In this document: one piece after another, positions 45,571 through 57,210 of the stretch
Layout: each line of letters opens with the position of its first letter
How positions within the stretch are numbered: position 1 is the first letter of the stretch
Assembly (NCBI GenBank): GCA_023101725.1
Contig: JALJCO010009055.1
Span: 105,917-169,916 of the forward strand
Source of the DNA: Atherinomorus stipes
Lineage: Eukaryota > Chordata > Actinopteri > Atheriniformes > Atherinidae
DNA: 64,000 nucleotides
Reading direction: 5' to 3'
Notes under the pieces: generated by a model
The model's database searches: none
Told to the model about the DNA's origin: nothing
The model's input: only the letters and a program-made list of their open reading frames with translations
Made by a program: the position numbers and the translations under genes

Positions 45571-47335
45571 CTGTGAGGTTAAACGATCAGATCAAACCAT
45601 CTCTCGGAAACAGAGACAGGACCTCTGATTGTCACATGCGGATGGTGATATTATAAATGTACGGACGGATCAGCTTGTGTATGTAGATAATTGACTGTGA
45701 TGTGAAACTGTAGCATCAGAAATGACAACTGTCGGGAAATGAGGAGAACATCTATTCGTGGTCTGATAACGATCCCCGAATGTTTAACTGTCCACGCAGT
45801 CGTGCTGCATCTTTATCCATGAAATCCTGACGGAAAGGACTCGTCTGTAAACTACCAACTCAGATTTTTTCTAAACATGTTTTATTCGAGATAGTGGCAG
45901 CCAAAACTCACCGCTGACTGAATGAATGAATGAGGAAATGAAACAGTGAGTGTGGCTAAAAGTGGGCGGAGACAGCGAGAAACTCAAGGTTTCTCCCCAT
46001 TAACCTGCTCCCGACCAGGTTAGTTTCAGAGAGTCTGTTACCATGGTAACGACAGAGGGTTTAAGTTACCCCTTCTCGTGCAACAGGCTAGAGTTACTCC
46101 TCTTTCCCTGGGTTGAGTTACCTACCTTTGTGTTACGGAAAACTCAGAGTTTCCCGAATTTCAGGATTAAACATTTTCAACCAATGCAAAAACAATATTT
46201 TATTTGACTCAATTATCATTTTCTGATTTTTTATTTATTAGTTTCTTTATTTTCTTGCTATTTGAATTATTCTTGTGAATTTTGCCTTTTATTGGACGGT
46301 ATGAATGATTTTAAGGACGACTGTATGTAACCCACGCTACCACTAGAGTATAAAAAACTGCTGTTTTCTCTGTGGTCACTATGCCCACCATAGTAATGCA
46401 GATAATATGGCTGCTAGGGGGGCGTGATACTGCAAGATTTGGTATCGATCTGATACCAAGTAAATAAAGGTCTCATATCATCATTACCAATTTCAATACT
46501 GATACTTTTTAATGGGGCTGTCAAATTAACAGATTTATGCAAAGAGATTATTCTCTCAAATTTGTACATTATTCTTTTTTTAAGTCAAAAATGCATAAAC
46601 AGCCAGATTATTGTCCATACCATTACAATCTGAATTTGGCATTATCTCAACAAGAGAAGCGGGTTTTGGCATGTGGCTACCTTGTCATCAAGGTCATCTG
46701 AATCCACCAAAAACCACAGATCCTCCTTATTTAAAGCCTTACATTTAGATTTTATAATTAGGTGTCCAGAGAAGAAATCATCACTGGTGGCGTTTTAAAC
46801 GTTGGAATTTGGCTTTATGTTGGTGAGAGAAGCTGCTTTAGGGAATATGGGGTTCTTGTCATAGCAGTGAACTTATTCAATCAAAAACCACTTCATCCGC
46901 CATATTTATGAAGATTCGATCATTTTCAAGCTTTACATTAAATTATCGGCATACTACAACTGCATTAGTGCGGATCAATCTCGATACCAACATTGATAAT
47001 GATATTATCTATATCTGTATCGATCTGCCCATCACTAGTTGGTGATGCTGTTTGGATAGGGTGGTGTAAACTGATAGGGCTTTCTAAGCGATGGATATCA
47101 CTGGAAAGTTCCATGATATGTGGTGAATTCATATTTCTATATAATGGAAATCCACTATATAGACACTTTGAATCTGACAAATCAGTTTGACTCCCTGATG
47201 AAGGCCAGTGGGCTGAAACATGTTAAATTTTAAGGGGTCATTATGACAATGCCACAGAAATAAAGGCATTTCAATTTTCTTTTTAGGGGAGAGTGCTTTG
47301 GAGTTTTTTCTGCTCATCATAAAAACTATAAACTT
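45571..47335. other. Intergenic with small element remnants
   Basis: At 45965-46165 an imperfect palindrome (aactcaaggtttctcc / gaaaactcagagtttccc). At 46185-46325 the right half of a family A MITE, ending gacggtatgaatgattttaa and ggacgactgta. At 46430-47040 a region bounded by gtatcgatctgatacc and ctgtatcgatctgcccatca, probably a hAT-like remnant. No gene. Confidence 0.45.
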
Positions 47336-47340
47336 GCAGT

Positions 47341-47430
47341 AACTCTGCTCATTGTGATGACAGCCAGAGTCATTCGTACTGAAACTATGATGTACATAAA
47401 TGAGATCTCACCAGACTGCTCCATGCTCTG
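47341..47430 (+). promoter_or_regulatory. Module M7: diverged promoter core upstream of R7
   Basis: aactctgctcattgtgatga, cagccagagtcattcgtact, gaaactatgatgtacataaa and tgagatctcaccag align in order with actctgctaataatgatgac, aaatgtagtcatgaatact, gaacttatgaaacatggaaa and taagatgccacca of M4. Spacing is preserved. It lies 2.6 kb upstream of the R7 acceptor. The exon-1 part is not recognisable. Confidence 0.35.
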
Positions 47431-48419
47431 TGTACACACCGTCTGTTTAATGGTGTGTAGTTTGAATAAACGTCTGACCGCGGTTGCTGCTCATCTGAAT
47501 TCTGTCATGCAAGATGGATTATAAAAATGAAGCTCGGTCTCAAAAAGCAAGTCGGATAAATACTAAGGGATAAAACCTTTATAAGAACTTTAAAAACTAA
47601 AAGTATTTCAAATGCTGTTTGAAAGTACACAGGAAGGCAGTGCAGAGATTGTAAAAGCAGACAAATATTAGCTCTCTTTCTGGTTTTAAACTCTGCAAAT
47701 GAGCAGCTGAGTTTTACAACTGTAGTAGTGGATTCATAGTTCATTTTTATAGTAAAACCAGAGAGAATAACATTCAGTCCCTCCAGAAAGCTGCAATGCT
47801 GCAATTTTATTAACAGAAATTCAACCACGGATAAATTATTCAAGTGACAAATCATGTTTTCCTGGAAATATGGGAATTTTAGGATTTCTATACCTTTTAG
47901 TATATATTGTTACACCTTTTTGTTATATTCCACCCCTTTGTGTTTGTGTTGATGGCTACAATTGCAGCATTGCAACTTTTGGAAGGACTGAACATTGCAA
48001 TAATCTACAGGTGACAATAACAGTGGATCAGTACCTGCATTGGCCTGAAAGAGGAACTGTCACACTCTGGAGATATTTCTGAGATGAAAGAACTCCATCT
48101 TTATGTTTTTGATGTGACATATAAAATACATTTCAATCAAAGATAACTTTGAGGGTCACTACTTCTTTGGATGTCCTAAAGAAAAAGTCATTTCAATTTT
48201 AAGGACAGTTCTTCTGTGTGCTTCAGGACTGATGCAAAGCAGTCAGTCAGTGTTGGGTGTGATATATGAGCCACACAACAACAGCAGCACACTCACAAAG
48301 GCTAAAGAAGCATTGCAGCACGGGGGTGACTGACTAGTGACTGACATTATTGATGACAGATTAAGGAGAATAACGGATTTTGTTTGGTCTTGTTCAGCAA
48401 GGGTGGCTTTTTAAATTTG
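47431..48419. other. Intergenic, nothing recognised
   Basis: No gene, RNA or element ends seen. Confidence 0.5.
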
Positions 48420-49186
48420 GGCTACGTCCACGCTGCAGGTCTTAATTCGTAATTCTGATTGTTTGACCCAAAACTGATTTGTTTGCGTTATTATTGCTTT
48501 TATCATTTCTATGTGACCCCCATCAGACGTCAGAACTTGTACACGGCTCTGAAGTGACCTGCATGCGCAGAGGAAGGTACATCATCATATGTGGCACGTT
48601 GTGAAGGTAAATATGGATGCTACATTTGTTCGCATGTGTTTTATTAGTTTCAAAGTTGATGACCAGAGTTATAGATAAATATGATCTAACATTGTGTAGT
48701 TCATGGTTGACATTCTATCTTCCCATATCCCATCTCCTCCAGCACAGAAAAAAGACATTTGTCTCAATGATGTCAAAGTCAAGTGCAACATGACCATTGA
48801 AACTGTGGCTTCTTCGACACAGACTGGCTATGTATTCGTTTTAGGACCACATATGAATGGGGTCTAAATGGCTACACTGACAAAATGCAACACATCCGAT
48901 TTGCTTCTGACAGTGTGAACAGCACGAATCACACTAAATCTGAAATTTTGGGATCAGGCTCAGGTTACATTCATATGTGGTACTGCATCAGATACATATC
49001 CATTCTGCATCAGTCTGATCTGGAAGTGAGCATTAAAACCTGCAGTGCGAACGTATCCTATCTGTCTAGAAAATGTCAGATTTGATATGACGTGAGCTGT
49101 TCACACAGTCAGAGACAAATCAGATACACATTTGAATAAAAAAAAATCTGATTCAGGTCACTTTAAACTGCAGGGTAAGCATAGCC
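48420..49186. mobile_element. Non-autonomous DNA element with GGCTA-CTGCAG ends
   Basis: Left GGCTACGTCCACGCTGCAG and right CTGCAGGGTAAGCATAGCC are imperfect inverted repeats. The interior has paired catatgtggyac and tctgatt/aatcaga motifs. No transposase. Confidence 0.55.
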
Positions 49187-49432
49187 TTATGACACACTAT
49201 GGCCTGTCTTTATTACCCATTGATCATTATCCTGGTCAACCTGACCATGATGGATTTCGTCATATATTCTTGTTCTTTTTGCAGCAACACTGAAGGAGGC
49301 AACCACAACGTAGTCATTACCTGTACCTGCAAGTTTCTAAATGCTTTCTAGTTTGATTAACAGAATTCCCTATTTGAAATACCCATAATCCTAACAGATT
49401 GATCTAGAGGTTGACTTACTTTCTCTATATAA

Positions 49433-49760
49433 GGTTAAAGGGGAAGTTCGTTTTTTTTTGTTGTTGTTTTTTTTTCAATCTGTACCTATTTTCTAGCATG
49501 AAATACATTCATTTACTCACCCAGACAGTTTTGGTGCAACTTGAATTCCTCTGGGAGATATTTAGATCCACTCGAGATCAGCGTATGTCCGATATAATGG
49601 AAGTGATGGGGCAACCGTGCGCAGCCTCTAAATACGGCATTATCTGCCACAAACTCCTTCATTTCACCAATGTTTTGTTACGAAACATTAGTTAGACCCT
49701 GCCTGTGAGCTCGAAGCAGCTTTTTTGTGGTGATTCGTCCTCATTTACAGACATTTTTTG
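49433..49760. repeat. Dispersed repeat, inverted copy at 62780-63100
   Basis: tagcatgaaatacattcatt, tactcacccagacagttttg, gatatttagatccactcgag, gtgatggggcaaccg and ctcaccaatgttttg-type blocks occur in reverse complement at 62780-63100. Confidence 0.8.
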
Positions 49761-50057
49761 ATGACGTCACTATTATGGAACACCATAACAAGTAAATATC
49801 TGTTTAGTCATAAAAACATAATTATAATCAAATATTAATATCAAAATATAAAAAGAAAATTACAGTTATCATGTAGAGGGAATATAGAGATGTAATAAGA
49901 AAAGAAGTTAATTTGTTTTAACGTTATGAATACAAATTTATTGTGGAAAACCAAAATGTTTTATTGAACTATTTATGTTTCATGCGTCTCTTTCAATTGG
50001 TTCTCTTCTCACTTTCTGTCACCCAATGGGTCTCTCATCTTTCTTTTTCTTCCAGAC

Positions 50058-50927
50058 ATGTTGGGAAATTCCTCGTCCAGTTTTACAGATGCTATGGTCC
50101 TTCCCTGCTCGAACTCAACAGCTAGACCGTACATCTTTATGGGCTTGTTTACAGTGAAAGCCATCCTTATCCTCCCTCTCTCCACCGTCATCCTCCACAT
50201 AGGTTACCAAAGATGGCGGCAGCAGCGTACCTTTAACACCGCGAGCCACTCGGACCTCTTCACCTACCACCAAGCTGCCATGGAGCTGTTCTGGGGCTTC
50301 GGATTAGTCTTCTACACTTGTGGCCTTTACAGAGATAGCCTAGCAGCAACAACAGTGGGATTTGGTTTTTTGTCCTTCACTTTATATGGAGAGTGTTTTT
50401 GCCATGTCCTGACCTGTGTAGAACGATACCTGGCTGTTATTCATCCCATCACCTACAGGGGGCTGAGAAATGCCCACGGGGTCAGGATCAGAAACATCAG
50501 TATTGTCTTTGTTTGGCTGCTTAGCTTCACGCTGACAGGCTTCCATATGGATCCAACAATCAGCTACGTCGTCTTCTCAATAGCGTCTGCTTTGGCCTTT
50601 TCTCTTGTCATCATGTGTTTCTGCAGCTTCTCCATTCTCTTCGCTCTGATTCGTCCAGGGCCAGTTGAAGGAGGTGGGAAGAGGAAGCGGATTCACCAAT
50701 CAAAGCAGAGAGCTTTCTACACCATCACAGCCATTTCAAGCACAGTGTGGTTCTGGTTTATAAGTCTCATTATTGTCACTGCTCTGCAAATGACGACCCT
50801 GCTGGGTGAAGATATCATCTGTGTGTTAACAGCAAGTGCAAGTTGGTCTAACCTGCCCAGCTGTTTGGTCTCACCTCTGCTGTTTCTGCAGAGAGCAGGA
50901 AAACTATCATTTAACTGCTTTAAATGA
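50058..50927 (+). CDS. R7: seven-transmembrane receptor, second subfamily
   Basis: Intact single-exon frame of 289 aa. ATG at 50058, two bases after acceptor tttcttccag (50055), an even shorter exon leader than in the others. Sequons NSS (4) and NST (19). TM1 about 31-50; ICL1 RQQRTFNTASHSD; TM2 HQAAME with Glu76 at the class A Asp position; ERY at 122-124; ICL2 HPITYRGLRNAHGVRIRNIS; Trp in TM4; third loop RPGPVEGGGKRKRIHQSKQR where the usual Asp of DQSK is His; TM6 FWF; TM7 NLPSCLVSPLLFL, so the NPxxY tyrosine is Phe. Tail about 12 residues. Closest to R8. A diverged module (M7) is upstream. Ligand unknown. Confidence 0.87.
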   Translation: MLGNSSSSFTDAMVLPCSNSTARPYIFMGLFTVKAILILPLSTVILHIGYQRWRQQRTFNTASHSDLFTYHQAAMELFWGFGLVFYTCGLYRDSLAATTVGFGFLSFTLYGECFCHVLTCVERYLAVIHPITYRGLRNAHGVRIRNISIVFVWLLSFTLTGFHMDPTISYVVFSIASALAFSLVIMCFCSFSILFALIRPGPVEGGGKRKRIHQSKQRAFYTITAISSTVWFWFISLIIVTALQMTTLLGEDIICVLTASASWSNLPSCLVSPLLFLQRAGKLSFNCFK

Positions 50928-51824
50928 AGATTGGAGCAGTCCTGACCTCAATGAGGTTCCCAATGGGGAGCCGAAGTCACCCCCAAATACTTTCGACTCA
51001 TTTAATTTCTTTTTTTTATTCAAATCAATTACCATCATATCTGGAATGAAGGGCAGAGAACGCCTGGGACCAGAAAATAATTATTTTTTCTAGCCATTGA
51101 CTCCCTTTCACATTTTTTAATTTCAAAACGACCCATGGGCTTACTGGAAAGGGCGTGACTTTGGCTCCCCATATGATTTCAGGGGGTCGACAGGCCATTG
51201 CAAGAAAAAAAAATTAGCAAAGTTGCGTCCATATGTTTATCAAATTTTGGGAATTTGTTAAATTTAACATGTTAATATAGAAAGATTAAAGCAAGAGTTA
51301 GTGAAATGGTCCTTCCATCCTGACAGTATCAATACATCATGTACTCATAAAAAATGGAAAAAAGTCAGACCTCTGTAAGAGCTGCATGTCTGTAAAAACT
51401 CTGACCAATAATAAGGTCCAGGTGATAATAATCCAGATAGTTAACCTGTGGTGGACAGGTTTCTTTCTGCAGAGCATCATGGTCCGGCCAGCCAGCGTTG
51501 TGTGGAAGTGGATCAGGATTCAATTGCAGTGAAATCATTTATCAGAGAGAATCCTTGAATTTCTGCCTGAACTCTACGCATTCACCACTTTTCACGTTTT
51601 CCAGCTCAGAAAGCCTCCAGGTCTGAGAGTCCTTCACTGGTCAGGATGTGCTGCTGCTGCAGTCACACAGGTGGTTGAATCAAGTTGTCCGATAGATCCT
51701 CAGTAGAAACCATTATCAAGTGATGTAAGTCCCCCACCCAAGATGTCAGCGGGCCCCTCCAGTGGATGACAGACATGACTGAACTCTTTCCAGAGAAGTA
51801 AAAGCTGGACGGAGCCAAGTGTAT
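50928..51824. other. Intergenic, nothing recognised
   Basis: No gene or element ends seen. The frame at 50836-51093 overlaps R7 out of frame and is not supported. Confidence 0.5.
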
Positions 51825-52058
51825 CTATCTGCGGCTTGCAACCCAGTGGGCGTGCCATATTATGGGCGTGTCCTATAGTGGGCGCGTCGCATTGTAGGTG
51901 GGTCTGGTTAGGTTTAGGGGAAGGGTCAGGGGTAGGGCTAGATTTTACCGTGCTCTCACTGGCCTGGTGGGCGTATCGTCGAGTAACGTCACTCTACGAC
52001 ACGCCCACTCTACGACACGCCCCTGTCTTGCGAGCCACAGATAGACCCTTCTCGACGG
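51825..52058 (+). repeat. Inverted partner of the repeat at 39985-40200
   Basis: gtgtatctatctgcggcttg, caacccagtgggcgtgcc, tgggcgcgtcgcattgtagg, gggtagggctagattttacc and gacacgcccctgtcttgcga match 39985-40200 in reverse complement. Open frames over it follow the repeat. From 52059 to 52570 nothing is recognised. Confidence 0.8.
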
Positions 52059-52570
52059 AGCAGATGGTTCCACCACCACGCTGTAGCAGCTGCAACGCTG
52101 ACCTGAACTGCTCTGAGGAGAAAACCACTGCAACAGATCAGAGACCGGAAGAGACTAAATTCATCCAGGAGCTCTTTGAATGTTCAGCAGAGTCCATCCT
52201 GATGTGATGGGGATCCCCAAACCAAGATCTGCTGAAGTTTTGTAGCTAATTTTGTCATATATATTATACTGTATGTATATTATTGTTATATATTTACAGG
52301 TTTTTTTATTAATAAATAAATCCCTTTTCATAACAATATGACTTTGACGTGATTATTAATCATGATACATTTGGCTATGGGGTTAAATAGTCGAACCTGC
52401 AAATGAATCCATGAAAATTGTTTATATTTGTTCGGTCAGTGTTAGCAAAAATACAGGAATTCTGCTTTCATCAAGCCCCAATATTTTAATATCAAACCAT
52501 TTCCATGAGGCAGATTCCATAACATTCTGAGGCGGCCACGTTGCCTCTCTCTTAAGCTGTGTGCCTTTGT

Positions 52571-52805
52571 GTCTAAGTCCACAGTGGCTGTGATTTTGAT
52601 CGTTTGATTCTGCCTCTGAATGTGAATGTGAGTGTGAATGGTTGTCTGTCTCTCTGTGTTGGCCCTGCGACAGACTGGCGACCTGTCCAGGGTGTACCCT
52701 GCCTCTCGTCTGATAATAGCTGGGATAGGCTCCAGCAACCCCCGCGACCCTGAACTGGATAAGCGGTACAGAAAATGAATGGATGAATGAATGAATGAAT
52801 GAGTT
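52571..52805 (+). repeat. Common fish retroelement 3' tail with (GAAT)n
   Basis: gccctgcgacagactggcga, cctgtccagggtgtaccctg, gggataggctccagcaaccc and gaccctgaactggataagcg, then gaatggatgaatgaatgaat. This sequence is widespread in teleosts as a LINE 3' end. Minus-strand frames across it are not genes. Confidence 0.75.
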
Positions 52806-53110
52806 CTGAAAGTTTTGGAGAAATATTTATTCCTAAATATCTGATGCTATCAGTCTGTGCTGTAATATTAGGAATGTTTTGTAAAGTACAATTAATAGGT
52901 AGAGCTGTAGTTTTACACCAGTTAATAGAATACTTGGATATCAATCAAAATTTATTAATCAGTGTGATTGTCTTGTAGAAAGATGTTAATGAGTTCTGGA
53001 GGAAAAGTAATACGTCGTCTGCATAAAGACTTACTTTATGCTCTATATTTTTTGCCAGGGATTCCTTTAATATTTTTATCTTGTCTTATAGCAGCTGCTT
53101 TAAGAACTTG
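52806..53110 (-). mobile_element. L1-clade LINE reverse transcriptase fragment
   Basis: On the minus strand: AIRQDKNIKGIPGKK, VSLYADDVLLFLQNSLTS with the catalytic YADD, then KYSINWCKTTALPIN and RYLGINISPKLSELI. These are L1/Tx1-type RT blocks in order. Stop codons and a frame change near 53030-53060 show it is dead. It is truncated by the repeat at 52571-52805. It is likely related to the L1 tail at 1-440. Confidence 0.75.
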
Positions 53111-54649
53111 TACCATGTTGTCCAAAATAAATGTTACTTGCTGCAGGAAAGTGACATTTACAGATTTTTATAAAGGCCTGTATATGACTGATGAAACTTT
53201 CCCCGATCAATCCAATTCCAAAGTTTATACTTTATAAATAATCATAAACAACTTAATTTAGAATTTAAAACTTATTTTGTACCCCTGTTCTTTGGGACAA
53301 AGAAATAAAACAAATAAAGCAAAATCATGCGTCACATTCTGTTCATTTCTGTCCAAATCACAGAGATTCCTATTCACATTGAACTATTATCAGAGGACCT
53401 CGGAGTTCAGCAAATTATGGTAGGTAATGTTCAGGGGAATTATTACATCATGAATCACTAACATGCGTGATTCGCATGGGATTAACATCACAGACAACCT
53501 CTGTAATTATAACAAATTACATGTGGTCCCAATCCAGTATCATCCTAATACCACCAGAATATGGTTTTAGACAGCATTTTTTGTCATTTTTTAAGTGTTC
53601 TTCAGAACAGTTCTGCAGACTTTCCAAAGTTCAAATTGATAAAGCAAAGGCCAGTTCAGTTATTAAAAGGCAAAAAACAAGGAAACTCATCAAAGGTTTA
53701 TTGTAAAAGAATTGTTTGAATACAGAAATCAATGTTTTTCATGTATGAATAAACCAGATTCACCTGTATTGATGCCACATAAATCAGATGACTAAACTGA
53801 GTTTTTCTACCTTTATTCTGATCATTCCTCCTGCTTTCTGTTTGCTTTACTTCTGCTGCTTTTGGGAAATGTTTGCCATGTTGGGGAAAAGTTGAGCTGC
53901 AGCTGCTGTTCACACTGATCGTTATGTAATCTGTGTTTAATTTTGATAAAGTGCACAGACTGAGGATGGAGTCAAACACATTAGTTCAGCCAGTCGTGAC
54001 CTCACCAACAACTGACACTGTGATTGCTTAAGGCAAGAGAGAAAAATGGGGAGAGAGAGGGAAATGGGAAGAGACTGTTGTACAAGAACCCAGCAAGAAT
54101 CCAAAGGTAAGCTGTGTTTACCCACTGATTATACATTTACAGTAAACTTCGTCTGTGGCAGAACAGAGATGACGTGTCGTTGTATTTAAATGTCAGGTAT
54201 GTAGTTTACATTCTCGTACTTTCTCACCACCTCGATCAGCTGTTTATTAAAACCAGGGTTTCCCACCCCTGGGGTTTTCAGATATTCCTACTTCAACACC
54301 CAAACGGAGAAAAGGCTCTAAGATAAAAAAAAAAGAGGAGGAGAGAGAATGAAACAGGGGTGGGGGAGGGGAAATAAGAGAAGGGAGGGGGCTGAGGACA
54401 GGAAGAACATTAAAACTATCTGTTCAACAGAGGTGTCAAAAAATGGGTAGAAGTAGAAAGTAGAAACCCTGTCCGGCAGTTTTTCCAACCAATCACTGAA
54501 ACAGCTGGGTTCAATTAGCTCCTCTCCCAGGTAGACGAGCTTGTTAGTGAAAACAGCTGTTATAAATGTGCTGGCAGATCCAAAAACATGGCAGGATTTG
54601 TACCTGAAAACTACTTTTACCTCTTCTTTTGACACCTCTGCCATTCAAC
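53111..54649. other. Intergenic, nothing recognised
   Basis: A purine-rich stretch at 54330-54400 (ggaggagagagaat, gggtgggggaggggaaa). Open frames show no known domain. Confidence 0.45.
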
Positions 54650-54790
54650 GTCGCATCGGAAATGCGGAAGTGACAACTCTCTGCTTCAAGCGTCTGTGTT
54701 AACCCCGCCCGCCTGAAACGTCCGACCAATCACACAGTACTTCTCAGAGCTCACCGAGAAGAAAGTTCTACTCGGTCGAGGGGTCAAAAA
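54650..54790. repeat. Dispersed repeat, second copy of 575-715
   Basis: tgacaactctctgcttcaag, ttaaccccgcccgcctgaaa, gaccaatcacacagtacttc, gagaagaaagttct. The class is unknown. From 54791 to 55984 I see no gene; a poly-A run lies at about 55366-55380. Confidence 0.6.
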
Positions 54791-55984
54791 CAGGCCACAA
54801 GCCGTCCTCAAACACCTGTAAATCCCCCTCCCCCCATTTTTTTATTCAGTAGAGCAACTAAAATCAAACATATTGTCATTTACAGGAACATCACAACAAA
54901 GAAAAACACATAGTCGATAACAACTGGAATGTATAGATGGGGCAACTGTTCCTGCTGTAACACAACCAATACAAAATCCTTTAATCATCCCCACACTGGA
55001 AAGAAAATCCCAATCCAAGGCCTTATAAACTGCAGAACCACCCATGTCATCTATATGTATTTGCCAAACACAATCATGATGTGAATCGTGGCTCACCATC
55101 ACTGAAATTCTATGGGATTGAGAAGATTACAATGCCTATGAGAGGAGGAGACATCTTAAAGAGATTAGCTCAAAGAGAAATGTTCTGGATCCATACCCTG
55201 AACACAATGACACCAAATGGACTCAATGATGACTTCTGCTTAAAATGTTTCTTGAAGTCATATATGATATGTGTTTTAATTCATGGGTACAGTTGTGACG
55301 GAATTTGTTCCTGTTGTTGTTTAGTGATGGTGGCCTGTATGTGAGCTGTTACCAGCTCCACCAGTAAAAAAAAAAAAAAATCATTGACAAATGGTCACCA
55401 TTGACAAAGAGGTGATTGGTATTTGCCTAATTAGCTGCAAATGGTCCAGATGTGCAGTAACTGCTCTTGTGATGTGTTTGAGAAGAAAATCTTTAGATTC
55501 AGTCTTAGAAATGTTCTGATGAAGGCCCTGTGCCGAGATGCGTAAGCCTTTGTTTTGTGATGCAAGCCAATAAATAGTTTAATTGGTATTTCTCTGTCCT
55601 CAATTTGTGATTTGTGATCTGCTGCCTTTCTGTTTTTGTTGTTTGTTTTGTTTTTAACAATTTTGACTCTGGGTTCAGCACTCTACTGATGGACTATATT
55701 CATGTGAAGCACAACCTTTTTCATTTAACTGAGTTTCCATAGAGTGAAAATGTTTCTGATAGTTGAACTGAGTCAATGAAACATGTTGGTCTTTATGCAA
55801 AAATAAGTAAATAAGTCAATTCTCAGTAAATTCTACTTTTGTTTAGCATGGCTCCATGATAAATTCATTCTCAAAGTCTTATTAGTTTTTTAAGTTTTAA
55901 GACTGTGGACCAACCTGTCCCGACCAGAACCCACTGGTGGAAATGGGGCTTATAGGTGAGCAGTAACTTTAACAACATGAGCGA

Positions 55985-56110
55985 TAAAGTCAACTTTATT
56001 TGTATAGCACTTTAAACACAGCAGCTACCAACACAAAGCGCTGAACAGAGGTAAAAACAGAAATTAGGTCTCACAATGGGAAAAAAGTGAGAACATTAAA
56101 ACAAATATGA
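55985..56110. repeat. Common fish short repeat
   Basis: gtcaactttatttgtatagc then actttaaacacagcagctac and aagcgctgaacagaggtaaa, a motif series common in teleost retroelement tails. Related piece at 8640. Confidence 0.5.
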
Positions 56111-56133
56111 AACATAAGAACAATCAAAACTAG

Positions 56134-57048
56134 GGGAATTTTCATAGACGAACCTGATTCGTCGACAATAGTCAAATCATGTTTAGTTTTTTGGTTTTCC
56201 CTTGTTGATTCATAATCTCATCTGCGTCTTTTCCTGCTCCAGAGAAAGAGCTATAACACCTCATTAAATAAATTAAATTTTTCACTTGGCATAAGATAAC
56301 AACAGGACTGTCTCCATGAACTTTCATTTTTCTATATCACTGATTAGGCTGTAAAACATGTCTGCTTATTTAAATCCTTATTTATTAAAATATTTAACAA
56401 AAAAGAAAATTACAAGGTATGTTGGTGTGACACAATTTATTAATTTGATTTTTATCTTTCAGTTAACACTGCAGGCATAACCCTAATATTTTTTAAGTTT
56501 TTTTTGTTGTTGTTTCTTTTTTTTGCTCAGCAATTTAAAGCAGGGAAAGAAAATTAAAAGGGTGTAACATATAAACATATAAAGAGGAATTCCAACCTTC
56601 ACTGAATAAATACATTAATTACACAATAACAAAAAAATAGTCTCATAACAAAGTACAAAGTTTTATCCATGTAAAACCGAAAGTAAAAGTTATAAAGTGC
56701 AGCAAAAAGGTGATGAACAGGAGGTGGCTCTTCGGTCCTGTCATCATGTCTCTGGCTACTTGGTCATAGAGACGTCTCTTTGGCTGGATGGTCAGTCCGG
56801 CGCATCTTGCTTTATGCCACACTTATAGTAACAGAATTATTCGGCTGCTAACAGACCTAGAAAATGAATTATTTAAAGAACAAATGGATATTGTGTAAAA
56901 ATTAAACGTTCAGCACCCCCCTACTGCAGGATGGTATGATCTTTGCTTGGTAACCACATGTTGCGACTATTCGACTTAGAGATTGACAGTCTAAGCACAG
57001 TTTTGGAAACGAATCATCGAATCGTCGACTATTTGGGGACACCCCTAA
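56134..57048. mobile_element. DNA element with imperfect inverted ends
   Basis: Left aggggaattttcatagacga, attcgtcgacaatagtcaaa; right gaatcatcgaatcgtcgact, atttggggacacccct. The gtcgac-centred blocks are inverted. No transposase seen. Ends and target site not certain. Confidence 0.45.
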
Positions 57049-57210
57049 TTAAAACAATGAACAGTAAAAACAATATGAATATTAGAAAAAAAAAGACTTA
57101 AAACAACAGACAACGTCAAAGTGGCTCATGAAGGGTGGAACGCCAGGGCAGATCCATTTCTTCATCAAGGGCTGGGCTTGTCACATCTTATGTAAACTGT
57201 GTTTTATTTC

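Noticed and set aside
51836..52207. 123-codon plus frame
   Set aside because: Mostly inside the inverted repeat shared with 39985-40200; composition follows the cacgccca motifs.
54318..54644. 108-codon minus frame
   Set aside because: C-terminal half is low-complexity Leu/Pro/Phe from a purine-rich tract; no family, no splice support.
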